Source: Pyrenochaeta sp. MPI-SDFR-AT-0127
Taxonomy: Eukaryota > Ascomycota > Dothideomycetes > Pleosporales > Cucurbitariaceae
NCBI GenBank assembly: GCA_020747015.1
Contig: JAGTJM010000102.1
Location: 1 to 64,000 of the forward strand
DNA length: 64,000 nt
Direction of reading: 5' to 3'
Part shown: in pieces, positions 20,601 to 32,632 of the stretch
Layout of the letters: every line of letters begins with the position of its first letter
Position numbering within the stretch: position 1 is the first letter of the stretch
Notes under the pieces: model-generated
The model's database searches: none
What the model saw: only the letters and a program-made list of their open reading frames with translations
What the model was told of the DNA's origin: nothing
Translations under genes and position numbers: made by a program

Positions 20601-23600
20601 GTTCGGCTATCAACGTCGAGTTTCAGGTCGTAGAAGAGCAAGAAAGATAGATTAGATACTGCAGGAGTGACGAGGCCGACAAATAGAGGTTCCGGTATGA
20701 TGGGGACTATGGCAGAATGCCGGCTAGGAAAGGACGATGTAATGCGATACAATCGCTGGGAGAGACCCTCCGCGGGATGATATGTTTCTTGACAGACAGC
20801 CACGGCGCGGATCCCGCATGGTGGAGAGGCGAGAAGACGGGAGATAGTGACCGAGGCGGGAGTTCTTTCTAACTCACGGAGCCCCAAACACTTCGCTCAG
20901 AAGTAAGTTCTGGGACATGAGTGGTCATGCCGTGAGTACGCAAGCCCAATCCCGGCATCGATCAAACTTTGTTGTGCCGTCAGGGTTACAGTACTAAGTC
21001 CAAAAGTGTCGAAAGCTGAAGTTCGCCATGCGGATCAACATCACGGCTCAAAACTCTAAAATGTTTGGGCCATGGCGAACTCATAGGAAGATCGAACAAT
21101 TGGATAGTCTGGAGCGGCACTAATGTCGTATTTATTTACCAGCCTCGGGCGTACCTGTCAGGCTAACGGTATTGACGCAACGAGACGCTTGATGGCCCTA
21201 GGTTGTATGCAATGCCTGTAGCTACTCTTTCATAGCCTACAAAAGCCATTTCACTATTTTTGAATTGAACTGTAGCGGTAGTCGCTAAATGGTCAACATA
21301 TCTCGACCATGCGCAACTCTGTGTGCAACCAGAGGCGCTCAGATGGATTCAGATGCAGCGAGTAAGCTGACCGGCGTACTTGTCAACATTCAAGGTGATA
21401 GCCGATTAGATCTTAATTAGATACGGCACGAGCCTATGGTTGGGGCTTGCGTACCTGAGTAAGAGTCAAGCCTGCCGATCGGCTTGATGATTGACAAGTT
21501 AGCTACTTGATTCCGTTGATGTGGCCCTCACGGACAATTTGGCGTTCAGCGCGCCACGCGTGTATATGAGAAACATTATGCATAAAGAGGTGAGAACGGC
21601 GCTCATGAGGTAGGAGCCTTGCACAAACTCAGGGTGCCTGTGAGTCGGAAAGACCCTACCAGGTTTCTGGACCAAGAATATGCTTCACCCCACGTGGATA
21701 TCATCCTCGAAGGGAAAGCGTCGCGTCACCTCGGATGACATCCCTATTTGAATGCGACGAACAAAAGCTCCACTATGATCAACTCCAAGGTTCATGATTG
21801 GTTGAATTTCGGCAGGCAGCTCGCCTGAGCCGCTGTACCCCGGACCCAAGCCCTGCCCTACCCCAGAGTCTATGCGGACCCACCAAACCCCTACTCAGAG
21901 TCGGTGCGACTCCAACCCAATCTCTACCCATAGCTGAGTACTCCTGATCTATCTACTGGCCCGGTGTTCGGGCATATCGACGACAGTGCGTTAAAGACGG
22001 GGTAGCTATCGAGATCCGCCAGGCGCGGCGATCCCTCGAGAGGCTTCTCAGTCATATTGTCTGCGATGTCTGGGATCCAGGAAGCGAGAAGTGTTTGTTT
22101 TTCAACCCGAGATCGTGAGTCGCGTAGAGCCGCGCTATCTTTTCTTTAGCGCCGTGGATACACCGAGTCCAAGCTGATGAAGAGTACAACCTCCAAACGA
22201 TACAACACCAGGCTGAGCACTTTTTGATACATACCGCATACTGCTCGCAGAGGGTATAGTTGCGCCAACGGATTACCAGAACTAAGACCGGACTCAATTT
22301 GGAAAACTTGAGGTTGGGAATGGTCGCTCCAAGATTGACTTTCATTTCGGTCCTACTCACGGCGCTGGCTCCGTACACCGCCGGATCATGACTCCGGAGC
22401 ATAGGCGCCAACAGAAGGAGCTGGGGAATGGCGCAAGCAGTGTTTGGTACTGATCTGCCTCGATCATCCCGCACCTGTCTTGAATCAGAAAAAGTCGAAA
22501 AACGTGCAATTCTTAGCCTCAGTTTGGCGTCCATCTCCTGCTGGTACGAGAAGGCGGCGCTGGGCAGCCATCATCTGATCAATTCTGGGCATGTTGCATC
22601 CTCAGGCACCGCTCTTGTTACGATACACAAAGGCGGAGTGAGATCTGCAGTCAGTACCTGAAACTGCACGAAACGAATCGTGCAGAAAACCTGACGCAAT
22701 CAAAAGGAAAGTCTCGCGCCTGTGAAGATCCGAGCTGGAAAGAGGCAGCAAAGAAACGACCGACTTGGCCGGTGCAAACACCCGAATCAAGCATGATTCA
22801 AGTGATCATGGTTCGCAGATCACCAACGCCGCGCACCTATGCAAATGTCGAACCCAACAATACGTGATCTGAAGATTGACCTGCACAAAGTATATTTCTC
22901 TACAGCAACAGATGCAGGCCCCCCACGAAACGCGTACGAATTTCTGAAACTTCTGGACTCGAATTGAAGCCTGAAGGTCTCTGGAAGATATCCAAGCCGC
23001 ATCGAGACCCTATACGATGTCGGAGTTTGGTACAAATACACCATCAAAACGCATGATATTGATGCTTTCTCTAGAATGCTGTCCTTATGATGACAGTCTC
23101 GCAAACGACTTGCACTCAACAGTGCAAGCAGGGGCGGGTCTGCAGTACCTAGAGTCGTGAGGAGAAAACTCCAACCTCGAGTCACACCTCCGAATCACTC
23201 GTGCACTCTATTGAAAGCTATTTAATCAATGCGGGCAGAGTCGACTACGATTGCCATTTTTAATGTAACTGATCACGATGCGAGGAGTAGGTAGAGATTC
23301 GGAGGGTGACCATGACCGCTCTATGAGTCTTTCAACGCCTTGAGCGGTTTCTTGAGGCAATAGGTTAGGTAGACTTCAATGATTGCATTTGCCCGGAGTG
23401 TCTGATGAGGTTGCTACGCTCTGAGCTAACGGAGAGGCTATTCTATGTTCGATACTTTCTCTGTAGGCGGTGCAACAAAGGAGGTACATGCTGAGGTCGA
23501 ATGAAGAATGACATAGACGGGTGCAGGCGTCATCGTTTTACACCAGCGTAATACGCTTCAGCCTTCGCAACCACGAAAAGCCTGTCTCCTGCTTATGAAA

Positions 23601-23880
23601 AGTCATCGCAGCACCAACCACTCGATAAGAGTCTCGCTCATCCTGATTTCGCAGGATCATGGGGAGTGGAAGACCTGAAATGCGATGCACAACACCACCT
23701 GGTTCTGTCCAAAGGGGTCCAGTCCCAATTTCACCGTCGTCTGTAATGAAGAGGCTACGTGTCCCACAGATTGGTTCACAGAGGGCCTCTAAAGCGGCCC
23801 ATTCGTCATAACCTCAGAAGACTTTCTATATGTTCTCAGCATTAGACGGCTGTCACACGCCTGAGAGTATAGTCTCGGAT
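20601..23880. other. 3.3-kb gene-poor stretch of normal base composition
   Basis: No coding sequence could be supported. The longest open frames (22052-22534 and 22820-23185 on the minus strand) lack family sense, have poor codon character and overlap other frames. Bases 21830-21950 are Pro/Cys-codon rich on the plus strand and may be decayed coding sequence. The stretch probably holds regulatory DNA and old remnants. Confidence 0.45.
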
Positions 23881-26064
23881 TGCGGCCCCTAGTTTATATC
23901 CCGATTCTAGTCTAAATTCTATTAGATTATAGGCGTTAAGGTAAAACTATCTATAGCCTATTATAAATAAATAGATAGATAAATAGAGATTATAAATAAA
24001 TACTTAGATTAAAGGCTAAGGCCCTTTATATTCTACTATTAGGATAATTAGAGTAAACTATTATCTATAATTAATAGAGCTTAAGTTATATTATCTTATA
24101 ATATACTTAGAATAATACTATATTAAGTCTTATTTAGCTCTAAACTATACTAGAATTAGGATTAGGTCTAATCTACTAAGTAAACCTTCTCTAAAATACT
24201 AAATAATAAGAAAGCTCTTATCCTTACTACTTATATATATAATATATAGTAAGAAGTAAAAAAGAATATAGAAAGGCTTAGGACTAAATAAAATCTATTA
24301 TTAATAGCTATTATAAGCCTATTAACTAGGTTATAAGTAATAAAGTCTATCTATTAATAAAGAATTATATAACTAGCTACTCTAGCTAAAAACTATCTAA
24401 ATAGTAGGAAGGTCTTTTTAAGGTACTTAAATAAGTAGATTACTCTTATAGGTTAAAATTTCTATATAGCTTAAAAATCTATAATATCTTTATACTAAAT
24501 ATCTATTATAAAGATTCTTCTAATCTTATTCTAAGATAAGAGACTCTAAAACTATCTAGTATACTAATATAAAGTATTAAGGAATAAGAGATAGAAGAAA
24601 TTTTAGTAAGTAAGCTCTACTATTTAAAACTAAAGTATAAGGTAAAGTAGATTAGATATAATCTAGACCTAGTTTAATATAATATCTTAAATTTATAAGT
24701 ATATTCTATAAGCTTTAGAACTTCTATAATAAGTATTTAAATTAGCTAAGATCTCTAAAGAATCTATATAAATAGATTACTACTTAGAAGAAGAGTATTA
24801 AAGATTTTATAATACTTATAGATAATTATACTAAGTTTAGAAAGATAAATAGTATTATACTATAGAAGCTCTCTATAAAGCCTAGTATAACTACTATAAT
24901 AAGAATCTATCTTAGAGTTCTTTTAGATCCTAATATTTCTATTAAAGGTTAGTCTCTAACTTACTCTCTAATAGAGTAGTTAGAAATTCTTTTTCTAACT
25001 CTCTAGTAACTAATAATAGTATTACCCCTATTTTTTTCTTATAAGGCTTCTAACTCTATCTATATATAACTAGATATAGAGAAAGAGGTACTAATATACC
25101 TACTACTATACTTATTACTATAACTAACTAAGTAACTATACTAGTTAACTTAGTTAGTTTAGTCTCTATAGCCTAAATCTTTTCTACCTACTCTTTCTAG
25201 TAAAGGTAAGTAGTATATAGTAGCTTAATAGTAGTTAGGCTTTTAACCTATATAATTACTACTTATACTATAATTCTAAGCTATAATATTACTAAAACTA
25301 TAATAGCTATTATATTCTCTAACTCTTCTTCCTCCTTCTTCTCTAACTTCTTTAACTCTATCTACTCCTTAGTAGTAGACCTATAATTAAGAGTAGCCTT
25401 TAGCTCTTTATACTCTTAACCTATATATAGAAGAACTAGATAGTAAATTTTATTACTCTATATATTATATATATACTTCTTAAATCTCTCTAAAGAGAAT
25501 TTAAACTTAATATTTTTACTATAGGCTAAAACTCTTATAGTATATATATAAATAACTCTATAGGCTATAGATAGAGCCTTAGAAAGTATAGAAATAGGTA
25601 TTATAAGTATAGCTAAGTAATAGTTAGCTAAGAAATAGTATTAGATAAGATTTAGATATAGGCTTTTATAATAGGAAGTAGTATATAAAGAAGAAGAAAT
25701 AACTATAGTAGATAAGATTATTTTAATTATACTAATAAGTAAATAGCTAACTTAAAGTAAAAGTAACTTAGACTTAAAGTAAGTATAGAATTAAGGTTAG
25801 CTCTAATTTAGATCTAATTTAGAATAAACTTAAAATCTATTAAGAAAGATATCTAAGAGTACTATATATTATTCTTCTAGCTCTCTAAGAGATAGAGACT
25901 ATCTCTTCTAAAAAGAGGAGTAATATAATAAATATTATATAGAAATAGAGATATATATATATTTCTATAAGAGAGGAGGTTTACTTAGGTAATATTAGAC
26001 CTACCTCTAATACTATTTTAATTAGACTCTATTACCCCTATTTCTTTATATATAAGTATAGCTC

Positions 26065-26225
26065 TTTAATAGTAGATAGTAGGATAAGTTCTTCTTATCT
26101 TTATATACTAGATTTATAGGAATAGAAGTATTCTTAGTTATTCTCTATAGTATATACTTTTATATACCTTTAAGTTATACTTAAATCTATTCTATAACTC
26201 TTTAGTGCCTATATTATTATATATA
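26065..26225 (+). repeat. Diverged direct repeat, copy A
   Basis: Shares the order tagtagatagtagga, agttcttcttatc, ttatactaga, tatacctttaagttata and ctatattattata with copy B at 26640-26800. Further matching stretches follow both copies (ctttactctattcct, then gtctttata or gtctttaca), so the duplicated unit may be longer, with different amounts of spacer in each copy. Confidence 0.55.
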
Positions 26226-26639
26226 GGGTATACGTTATTATTAGCCTATATTTAGGCCTTACCTAATATCTATATCTCTTCCTTTACTTTACTTATAAGC
26301 GCCTATAACCTATTTATAGGTTTATAAGATTACTATACTTATAGTAAGTATAATAAGCGTATTATATATATAGTAATATACTAATAGCTCTTATAGCTTA
26401 GTATATTTAACTTAATATTCTTATAAATATTAAAAGTAATAGAATAGTTCTCTATTCTTAATACTCTTTATAGAAGTATACTCTTACTATCTTAGTATTA
26501 CTTATATACTACTCTATCTTTACTCTATTCCTAAGAACTAACTCTTACCCTTTACTATATCTTTAGTAGAGGTCTTTATACTCTAATACTATCCTAAATA
26601 GGATCTACTACTCCTATCCTCTATATATATAAAGAAATC

Positions 26640-26800
26640 CTTAGTAGTAGATAGTAGGAGAAGTTCTTCTTATCCTTTTATACTAGACTTATAAGAATAA
26701 AGATACTTCTTAGGTATTTAACGTAGTATATACTCCTATATACCTTTAAGTTATATTAGACCTCTTTTAGAGCCTTCTATTACCTATATTATTATATTAG
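26640..26800 (+). repeat. Diverged direct repeat, copy B
   Basis: Second copy of the unit at 26065-26225, about 575 bp downstream, with scattered transitions. Together they look like an internal duplication or decayed long terminal repeats, though no target-site duplication was found. Confidence 0.55.
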
Positions 26801-27322
26801 AAGTACTTAAGGTAGTAGTACCTCTTATTATATTCTAGGTTATAATATCTACCTTTACTCTATTCCTATAAACTAACTCTTATCCTCTACTATCCTTCGT
26901 AAAGGTCTTTACAGCTACTTTATATCGTAGGTACTCTACTAAGGACCCTAGCCTTTTAATAGATAGACGAATCGCTACAGCCCCTAGGAGGGTGCGGCAG
27001 CCCTTCTTATAGGGGGCGTGCCCTAGCCTATTCTAGCCTAGAGCGGCGCTTCTTAGCTAAGTGGCTGATAGCTATTAGAACTCCGATCTCCGTGATCGCG
27101 TGATCACCTAATCTATCACACTAAGCATCCTACCCCTCTTTACACTAAAATCGTTTAATACAAACGCAAACCGGCTCCAATTTCAACTAAAATGCCATCA
27201 ACCTTATAATCTTGCTTCCAGTCTCCTATGTGCTAGATCTTCTGAACGCTTCTAGGACGAGTCTCGTGGTTTGTCGTCAGGACTGAGCTAGTTATCGAAA
27301 CAAGGTCATCACTCGGCCATTG

Positions 27323-29462
27323 ATGGACCCGCTTAGTATCGCAGCTGCGGCCTCGAGTTTGGTATTCTCCGTTGTCCGTAATGGCAGAGCTCTGGCTACA
27401 GTGTTTGAAAAATACCAGGACTCTCAGCAATGTATCTTCATGATGCAAACAGAGTGCACAGTCCTAGCAGCCGCCCTATCGCAGCTTCAGATGATTTTTT
27501 CAAAAGTTCCTGACTCAGCGATAAGCCGATATCCCGATTTTGTCATGGAAGCCCTCGATCTCTCCCTTGTGGGGTGCACGTTAACCCTGTCAGTCTTGAA
27601 CAAAGAAATCGGCAATCTCGTCGAAAGTATTGATGATAACGCCGCAAAAATGACCAAAGGCAAAAGGCTCAAATACCTTTGGAAAGAGGAATCGATGAAT
27701 GAATTGCTTCAGCAGCTGCGAGGACAGAGCTCAGCATTAAGCCTTCTGCTCAAAGCTCTTGATTCGTCCTCTATCGAACAAATCCTTACTATTGTTCAAT
27801 CAGGCCAGCCAACCTTTCAAAAAGTCCGCAATGGGGCTGAATCGATAAGGCGGATGAACCCGCAAGAGCATTATGCGGAAAGCGTCATGGACATGACATT
27901 TGACGACACTAAAACAATATATTCTCTTGAAACTTCCTGGCCCACAGACTACGATGAACCTATCGATTCCATATCGACCAAGCTCGAGCAGAGCACTTTG
28001 GCCGCAAAACCCACTTCATTGACTGTTGGCGATGCTCTTCCCGATGGATGGAAAACAGGTTACAGCGCTGAATATGACCAATGGTATGTCCCAGCATGAC
28101 TGAGCCCTGCAACTTCCTAATTGATTTCTTAGGTATTTCATCAATACCGCGACGAGAATATCCCAGTGGGAGCGGCCTATAGGACCTGCAACTGCTCCGC
28201 AGAATATTATTCCCCCACAGCCTACGCAACTTCCCAGTCGAAAACCAGTATTGTCCCCAAATACCCCTATAACCACGCCATTAACCGTTCAAGCAATGCA
28301 ACCAGTCCAAAAGTCATCACGAAGGGCCCCGGAGCCCTCGAATAATGTCGACGATAACTTTGACTTTGCCCCATGGAAGATTAACACCAATGCGAAATTC
28401 GAAGCAGCTTTAGATAACCTGCGACGCGAAGCTTCTGTTCCGGCACTGGCGGTCGGTGTCGTCTCAGTTGATTCACCGCCTAAGATTTACGTTATTGGGA
28501 ATCGAAAGCAGAAATGCCCGTCGCCTGTAACTCGAGCGGACTGCTTCACTTTAGCCAACACCAACATAATCACGACAACATTGTTGGCAATTCTTATCGA
28601 TCGTGGGGTCTTCCGGTGGGAGGAGTCGGTTGTCGACCTGTTCCCTTCACTCGCAAGCCGGGCTCATCCATTTCACCACCAGACCACTCTAGGTATGCTC
28701 GCAGCGCACCATTCTGGCCTAACCTCACAAATTGAATCTGTCGAGGATGGGGACCTTTTCAGATACATCCGCCAAGTGAGTGCGAAGAAGGGTCGATTTG
28801 CAGTTGCAATGTCGTATCTTGGACGTCCACCTGACACAAACCCGGGGACAACATACAGCTGGAACTGGGCTAATCCAATATTAATCGCCCTGGCCCTCGA
28901 AGAGCGTACCTCGAGCTCCTTACAGTCTCTTGTGAAGACGCTTATTTTCGACCCATTAGAAATGTACTCCGCTGGGTTTGGGCGGCCGGATGCTGAAAAG
29001 AATTCATCCATGCCAGCCAACCCAACCCAGCCCTGGGGTCACAGAGATTCCACAATGAATCCTCTAAATCCTACAGAAGTGAATCTTTTCCAACCACCCG
29101 CCTTAGTGGCCTCTACTGGCATCCACTGCTCAACGCCGGACTACGCATCCTTCGTGAGCATGCACCTGCGTGTCTCGATGGGGATGCCAACGCAAATTCT
29201 TCATCCTGAGTCGGCGAGTCGATTCTATACCCGTTTCTCCGATTTCAGTTGGACATTAGGAGGCTGGGCGATAGCTTCAAGAGAATGGGCTGGAGGCGAA
29301 GCGTTTATGGACAACGGCCGATGTGACGGATTTAGCATCTCGACCTGGCTAGCCCCGTTGAAGGGCAAAGCGTACTTTGCTATTGCTAACGTAGATGGTG
29401 ATGTTGGCTTAAAAATAACCGATAACGCTGTTGGTTTGGCTATCAGACACGCTGCTAATTAA
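27323..29462 (+). CDS. HeLo/STAND N-domain, WW domain and dead beta-lactamase fusion
   Basis: Two exons, 27323-28083 and 28133-29462 (49-bp GTATGT...TTAG intron), encode 696 residues. The true ATG at 27323 gives MDPLSIAAAASSLVF, the usual opening of fungal STAND/HeLo-like N-terminal domains; that helical part runs to about residue 200. A WW domain follows, with Trp243 and Trp266 (ALPDGWKTG ... RISQWERP). The intron lies inside the first-strand region, and only the spliced form restores the domain. After a Pro/Gln-rich linker, residues about 343-696 form a class C beta-lactamase/serine hydrolase-like domain (FEAALDNLRREASVPALAVG, LAAHHSGL near 446). The SxxK nucleophile motif is replaced by NTNI near 396-399, and the YxN motif is distorted to YSWN near 495, so it is probably not an enzyme. 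It lies next to retropepsin-like and ankyrin remnants and HET loci, a context of self/non-self recognition genes. A role in signalling or recognition is inference. Confidence 0.85.
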
Positions 29463-29640
29463 GAAATATAAGCTTGAAGTCAGGATTAATAATAATACTG
29501 TATCTACTATCAAGCTATTACCGCAATAGATATAGTTCGGCACAGATATAGCAGCCTACTTAGTATATCTAAGTACTATATCCTCTCAGATAAGTTAAAA
29601 GTCGTTGAGTCTAGTTTAGCGATTTGTTCACGGATTTTCT

Positions 29641-30379
29641 TCTATGGTAGAGCTGGATCAGCAGTATCTGCCGTCGACCATCTTACAGATGCCAAACAAG
29701 TGGCGCAACTAATCTCCGTCGTTGGTAATGGCGCCCGCAACAGTGCATTGAAAATCAACAGACATGTCACGGATAAGATAAACAACCTCAGCTTGTGCAT
29801 ATTTTCTCTACGACATTCAAGAACTCTTCTGACTTCGTCTCAGTAAATATCTTATCATTCCCTGCCATTGCAGCGTCGTAAGGGTAGTGGAAAGCAAACG
29901 AGTAGCCCTTCATTACCAGCTACCATGCCTATAGAACCTCATCTCCCAGCCCCAGTGAAGCGTTCCACCATTTCAATAATGTTGGTTGACAATCTTATCA
30001 GCGCTATTGCTACTGCGATGCGCAAGGTTGGCCCGGCGGAGATCCCGCCTCTACAAAAAGAGAAGCAGAACATAACAGTGTTCTCTAAAGCGACTGGGCA
30101 GCTGGATACTTTCTGTGCCATTTTCCCCCGAAGAGTTCGAGACAATCTCATCTCCCTTAAGAAAGTCAACCACCTGGGTCTCGGAACACACCTCAACACT
30201 GCGGCAGTAAGCTCAATCACGTGGGACTCGAAGCATCTGTCATCCACTGGTGATTTTGTGGAACTTTCTTTTCCATGCAAGGCAACACCCAGAGCATCGC
30301 GCGACATTTCCACGTTGTGAAGGGTTGTCCTTTAGACATGATTTTAGGGACAGCCACAGCCAGCCCTTCCCTCAGTTGA
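29641..30379 (+). pseudogene. Retropepsin-like gene remnant
   Basis: The plus-strand frame 29641-29850 encodes a helical stretch (VAQLISVVGNGARNSALKIN). A stop near 29846 may sit at a short intron (gtaaat...gcag, 34 bp) or be a lesion. The following frame, 29868-30320, contains DNLISLKKVNHLGLG and GDFVELSF, resembling the flap and core of the aspartyl-protease-like domain seen in some fungal NLR-associated proteins. After a single-base shift near 30,300 the typical end of that domain appears, FHVVKGCPLDMILGTA, ending in TGA at 30377-30379. The catalytic Asp-Ser/Thr-Gly motif is not visible, so the copy is broken. It lies just downstream of the HeLo-WW gene on the same strand and may be part of the same recognition-gene set. 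Confidence 0.45.
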
Positions 30380-31590
30380 TACCAATACTACACGATTGCA
30401 GGATTTTGGCGCAGGTAATCCCAGAGCTGGCGCGGAAGATGGCGTGTACATTTGGCAAGCTTCTAGGCGGTATTGAATTCAGCTTTTCAAACTCGCGATA
30501 TTGATTACCATGCTAGCATTGGCTAATCGCTCGCATTGTCATGGTTCACCAACGTGCGAGTTTTAATGCGACGTCGCTTCATGGCAGCTTATCAGTGGTG
30601 GGCTTTGAATATCACTGCATAAAACCTGCGAACTGCCAAATGATCACCTGCGGTGTGCAAGAAACCCAATATTATAACTGCGCCTCTCCAGAATTCCTCA
30701 CATTTTCAGTGGGAAGATGGGTGGAATATTGCGTCCTCTTTTAGGCAACGCACAATACTACAGACAACGCACCCCCTTTCCTTACTAAGTACCGGATAGT
30801 CTTCTAAGTGCGCGATGTAATAGAGCGTTTACTTTATTCTTATTGGCAAGGCACAAAGCTGATGTTCTGTAATGCTTGTAGAATTTGTCCTCCTCTCCAC
30901 AACCCAAGCCGGCAAAAACTTGATTGAATGACTAAAAAAGGGGCAGACGAAAAAAAATTGTATACATCATCGAGGATGTACGATATTTTATTGTGTCCCT
31001 GGTGAATATTTGTCTACTAATATGCGTACATAAAGCGAGTTGAAAGTGTGCCTTAGGTATACCAGTGTCCAATATTTTGATTCAGTGACTTCATTCGCAG
31101 ATTCTGCTAGAATGACTCTTAAGGAGAAGAGCGGGGTTCCACAGTCAAACGACCTAAGGAGACTTGATCACATCAAGTTTCTCATCCAGCTCGTCTCAGG
31201 ATGCGATGTCTTCATTGAACGAATGCACGGGACACTAATGTAATCTTGACTTGTTGAACTGTGCTATGATAGAACGTTACGGGAGGTATTATCATAATTA
31301 ACTCTACATCTATGTAAGTCAGCGTCTTGTCATGAAGGCTGGGTCATTTTGGAAGAATTGTGTAAACTTGAATGGAAAGTAGGAGACGCTTAAGACTACC
31401 ACGACATGTGCATGCTAGCGCATTGAATCGGACAGCGAGATCATTGCAAGAAGAAATATATAACGGACAATTGAGAAGGTATTTGCCAGTTTTCAAGTGC
31501 AAGATCGGATCCTTCGGTGGCTTGTGCATGTTGGACTTCAACAGAGTCAGCGCGCTGATTAACAAAAACTTAGTAGCTCGCGCATTCGTA
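30380..31590. other. Intergenic, nothing recognised
   Basis: Several short frames (for example 30541-30744 and 31040-31243 on the plus strand) have no family sense. Local AT-rich tracts near 30,940-31,030 look like ordinary intergenic sequence. Confidence 0.45.
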
Positions 31591-31798
31591 TTATTCCTCA
31601 CAGCCTGTCCCCGACTTCCTCAGAGGTGGATCCGCTCCTCCGGCGAGAAGAAATTCAGTAACTAAAGTATGGCCACCAGCGACAGCGTAGTGCAATGCCA
31701 TATTATCCTTTGAATATCACATTGATCGTAGCGCGCTTTTCGAGGAGGAATTGTACTCTCTAGTGGCCGTTCCCTACCGCATTGTAGAAAGCCGGCTT
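31591..31798 (-). pseudogene. Ankyrin-repeat remnant
   Basis: Reading the minus strand from 31798, KPAFYNAVGNGH is followed by a TAG and RVQFLLEKRATINVIF. After a one-base shift comes a clear ankyrin unit: DNMALHYAVAGGHTLVTEFL, then LAGGADPP. It ends at TAA 31593-31591. The pattern of an ALHYA start, GGH turn, helix LVTEFLL and GADP ending is diagnostic. At least two repeats are present with one stop and one frameshift, so this is debris of a larger ankyrin gene, a class commonly attached to fungal NLR proteins. Confidence 0.55.
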
Positions 31799-32029
31799 CG
31801 TGCTTCTACCTTTCAATTAATGTTAACACTGCGGTCCACTAGGTCAGATACTAGCTACGTATGCCGTCCTAAAGAAGGTGATTATAGAATGACCCCACGT
31901 AGCTTATCTTTAAGACCTCTACTTTGCATAAATACCGTGGCCAGTTTAATACGGTGGCTAAGTGGCTAAAGTAAGCAAAGACTCCTATAGCTATAAGTTT
32001 TATGCTACCTAGCTTATATAATAGGACTA

Positions 32030-32632
32030 GCCCTCTAGTTTTAAGTAGTATTTTTCCTATATCTCTATATCTAGACTTTGTAGTATATTAGAGCGTATTG
32101 TCGACTGCCTTATCTATGTTATCTAACTTAATCTATTCTCTTATATTAACTTCGCTCACTATAGATTTACGTTAGCTACTGCGTAATAAAGTTATATTCT
32201 ATTTAGGTTATCTTATATTTCCCTATTAAGGTTTATAGTAACTAGCAGGGCTATAGCTTTAGAAAATCTTTCGCGATTTATAGATTCTGCTAAAGGTATA
32301 AATAATAGTGGCTGAGTAAGGGTTCTACCTAGTAATTTATTACGAGGATCTGAAGTATTAATTAATAGATTATAATCGGCTATAGATGACGAGACTCCTT
32401 CTATACGTTCTACGCCTATCCTTCTCATCTTTAACGTTTCTCTACCAAGAGAGTCGGCGCTTAAACCCAGTGCTGTGACTGAACTCTTTACGGTGAAACG
32501 AACGAAAAGAACTTCTAATCTACTACGTAGGAACTTAAATCCCCGCTTTGTTCCTACTATAAGCCTACCCGCATGATTTTTCATTAGAACTATATATACC
32601 TGCCTCTGAAACGGTATGAGAGAGCTAACCAC
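32030..32632 (-). pseudogene. Repeat-type coding remnant, family unknown
   Basis: A 139-codon open frame at 32632-32213 reads well (KSSVTALGLSADSLGRE, then PRNKLLGRTLTQPLLFIPLA). It continues in the same frame beyond its TAA for about 60 more codons, with stops only where Gln or Arg would fit, fading near 32,030. The surrounding 31,980-32,250 is AT-rich, so this looks like a partially RIP-affected piece of a multicopy gene. No family recognised. Confidence 0.4.

Larger units (their letters stand above)
23881..27080. other. Second AT-rich RIP block, probable retroelement debris
   Basis: Composition changes abruptly at about 23,890 and again near 26,930. Stops are dense in every frame. On the plus strand around 24,500-24,720 a frame reads like a degraded gag-type region if stops are restored (many Leu, Ile, Lys and Gln), but no conserved motif survives and the assignment is a guess. 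Diverged direct repeats near 26.1 and 26.7 kb are listed separately. Confidence 0.55.

Noticed and set aside
22052..22534. 160-codon minus-strand frame
   Set aside because: Balanced but senseless composition, no motif, no intron signals and overlapping frames on the other strand.
27081..27115. gtgatcgcgtgatcac-type palindrome at the right edge of the second AT-rich block
   Set aside because: It resembles palindromes seen at fungal element edges and near 38,125, but no matching end or target duplication was found, so no element could be defined.
30541..31243. Two 67-codon plus-strand frames
   Set aside because: No family sense, no splice support and ordinary intergenic composition.
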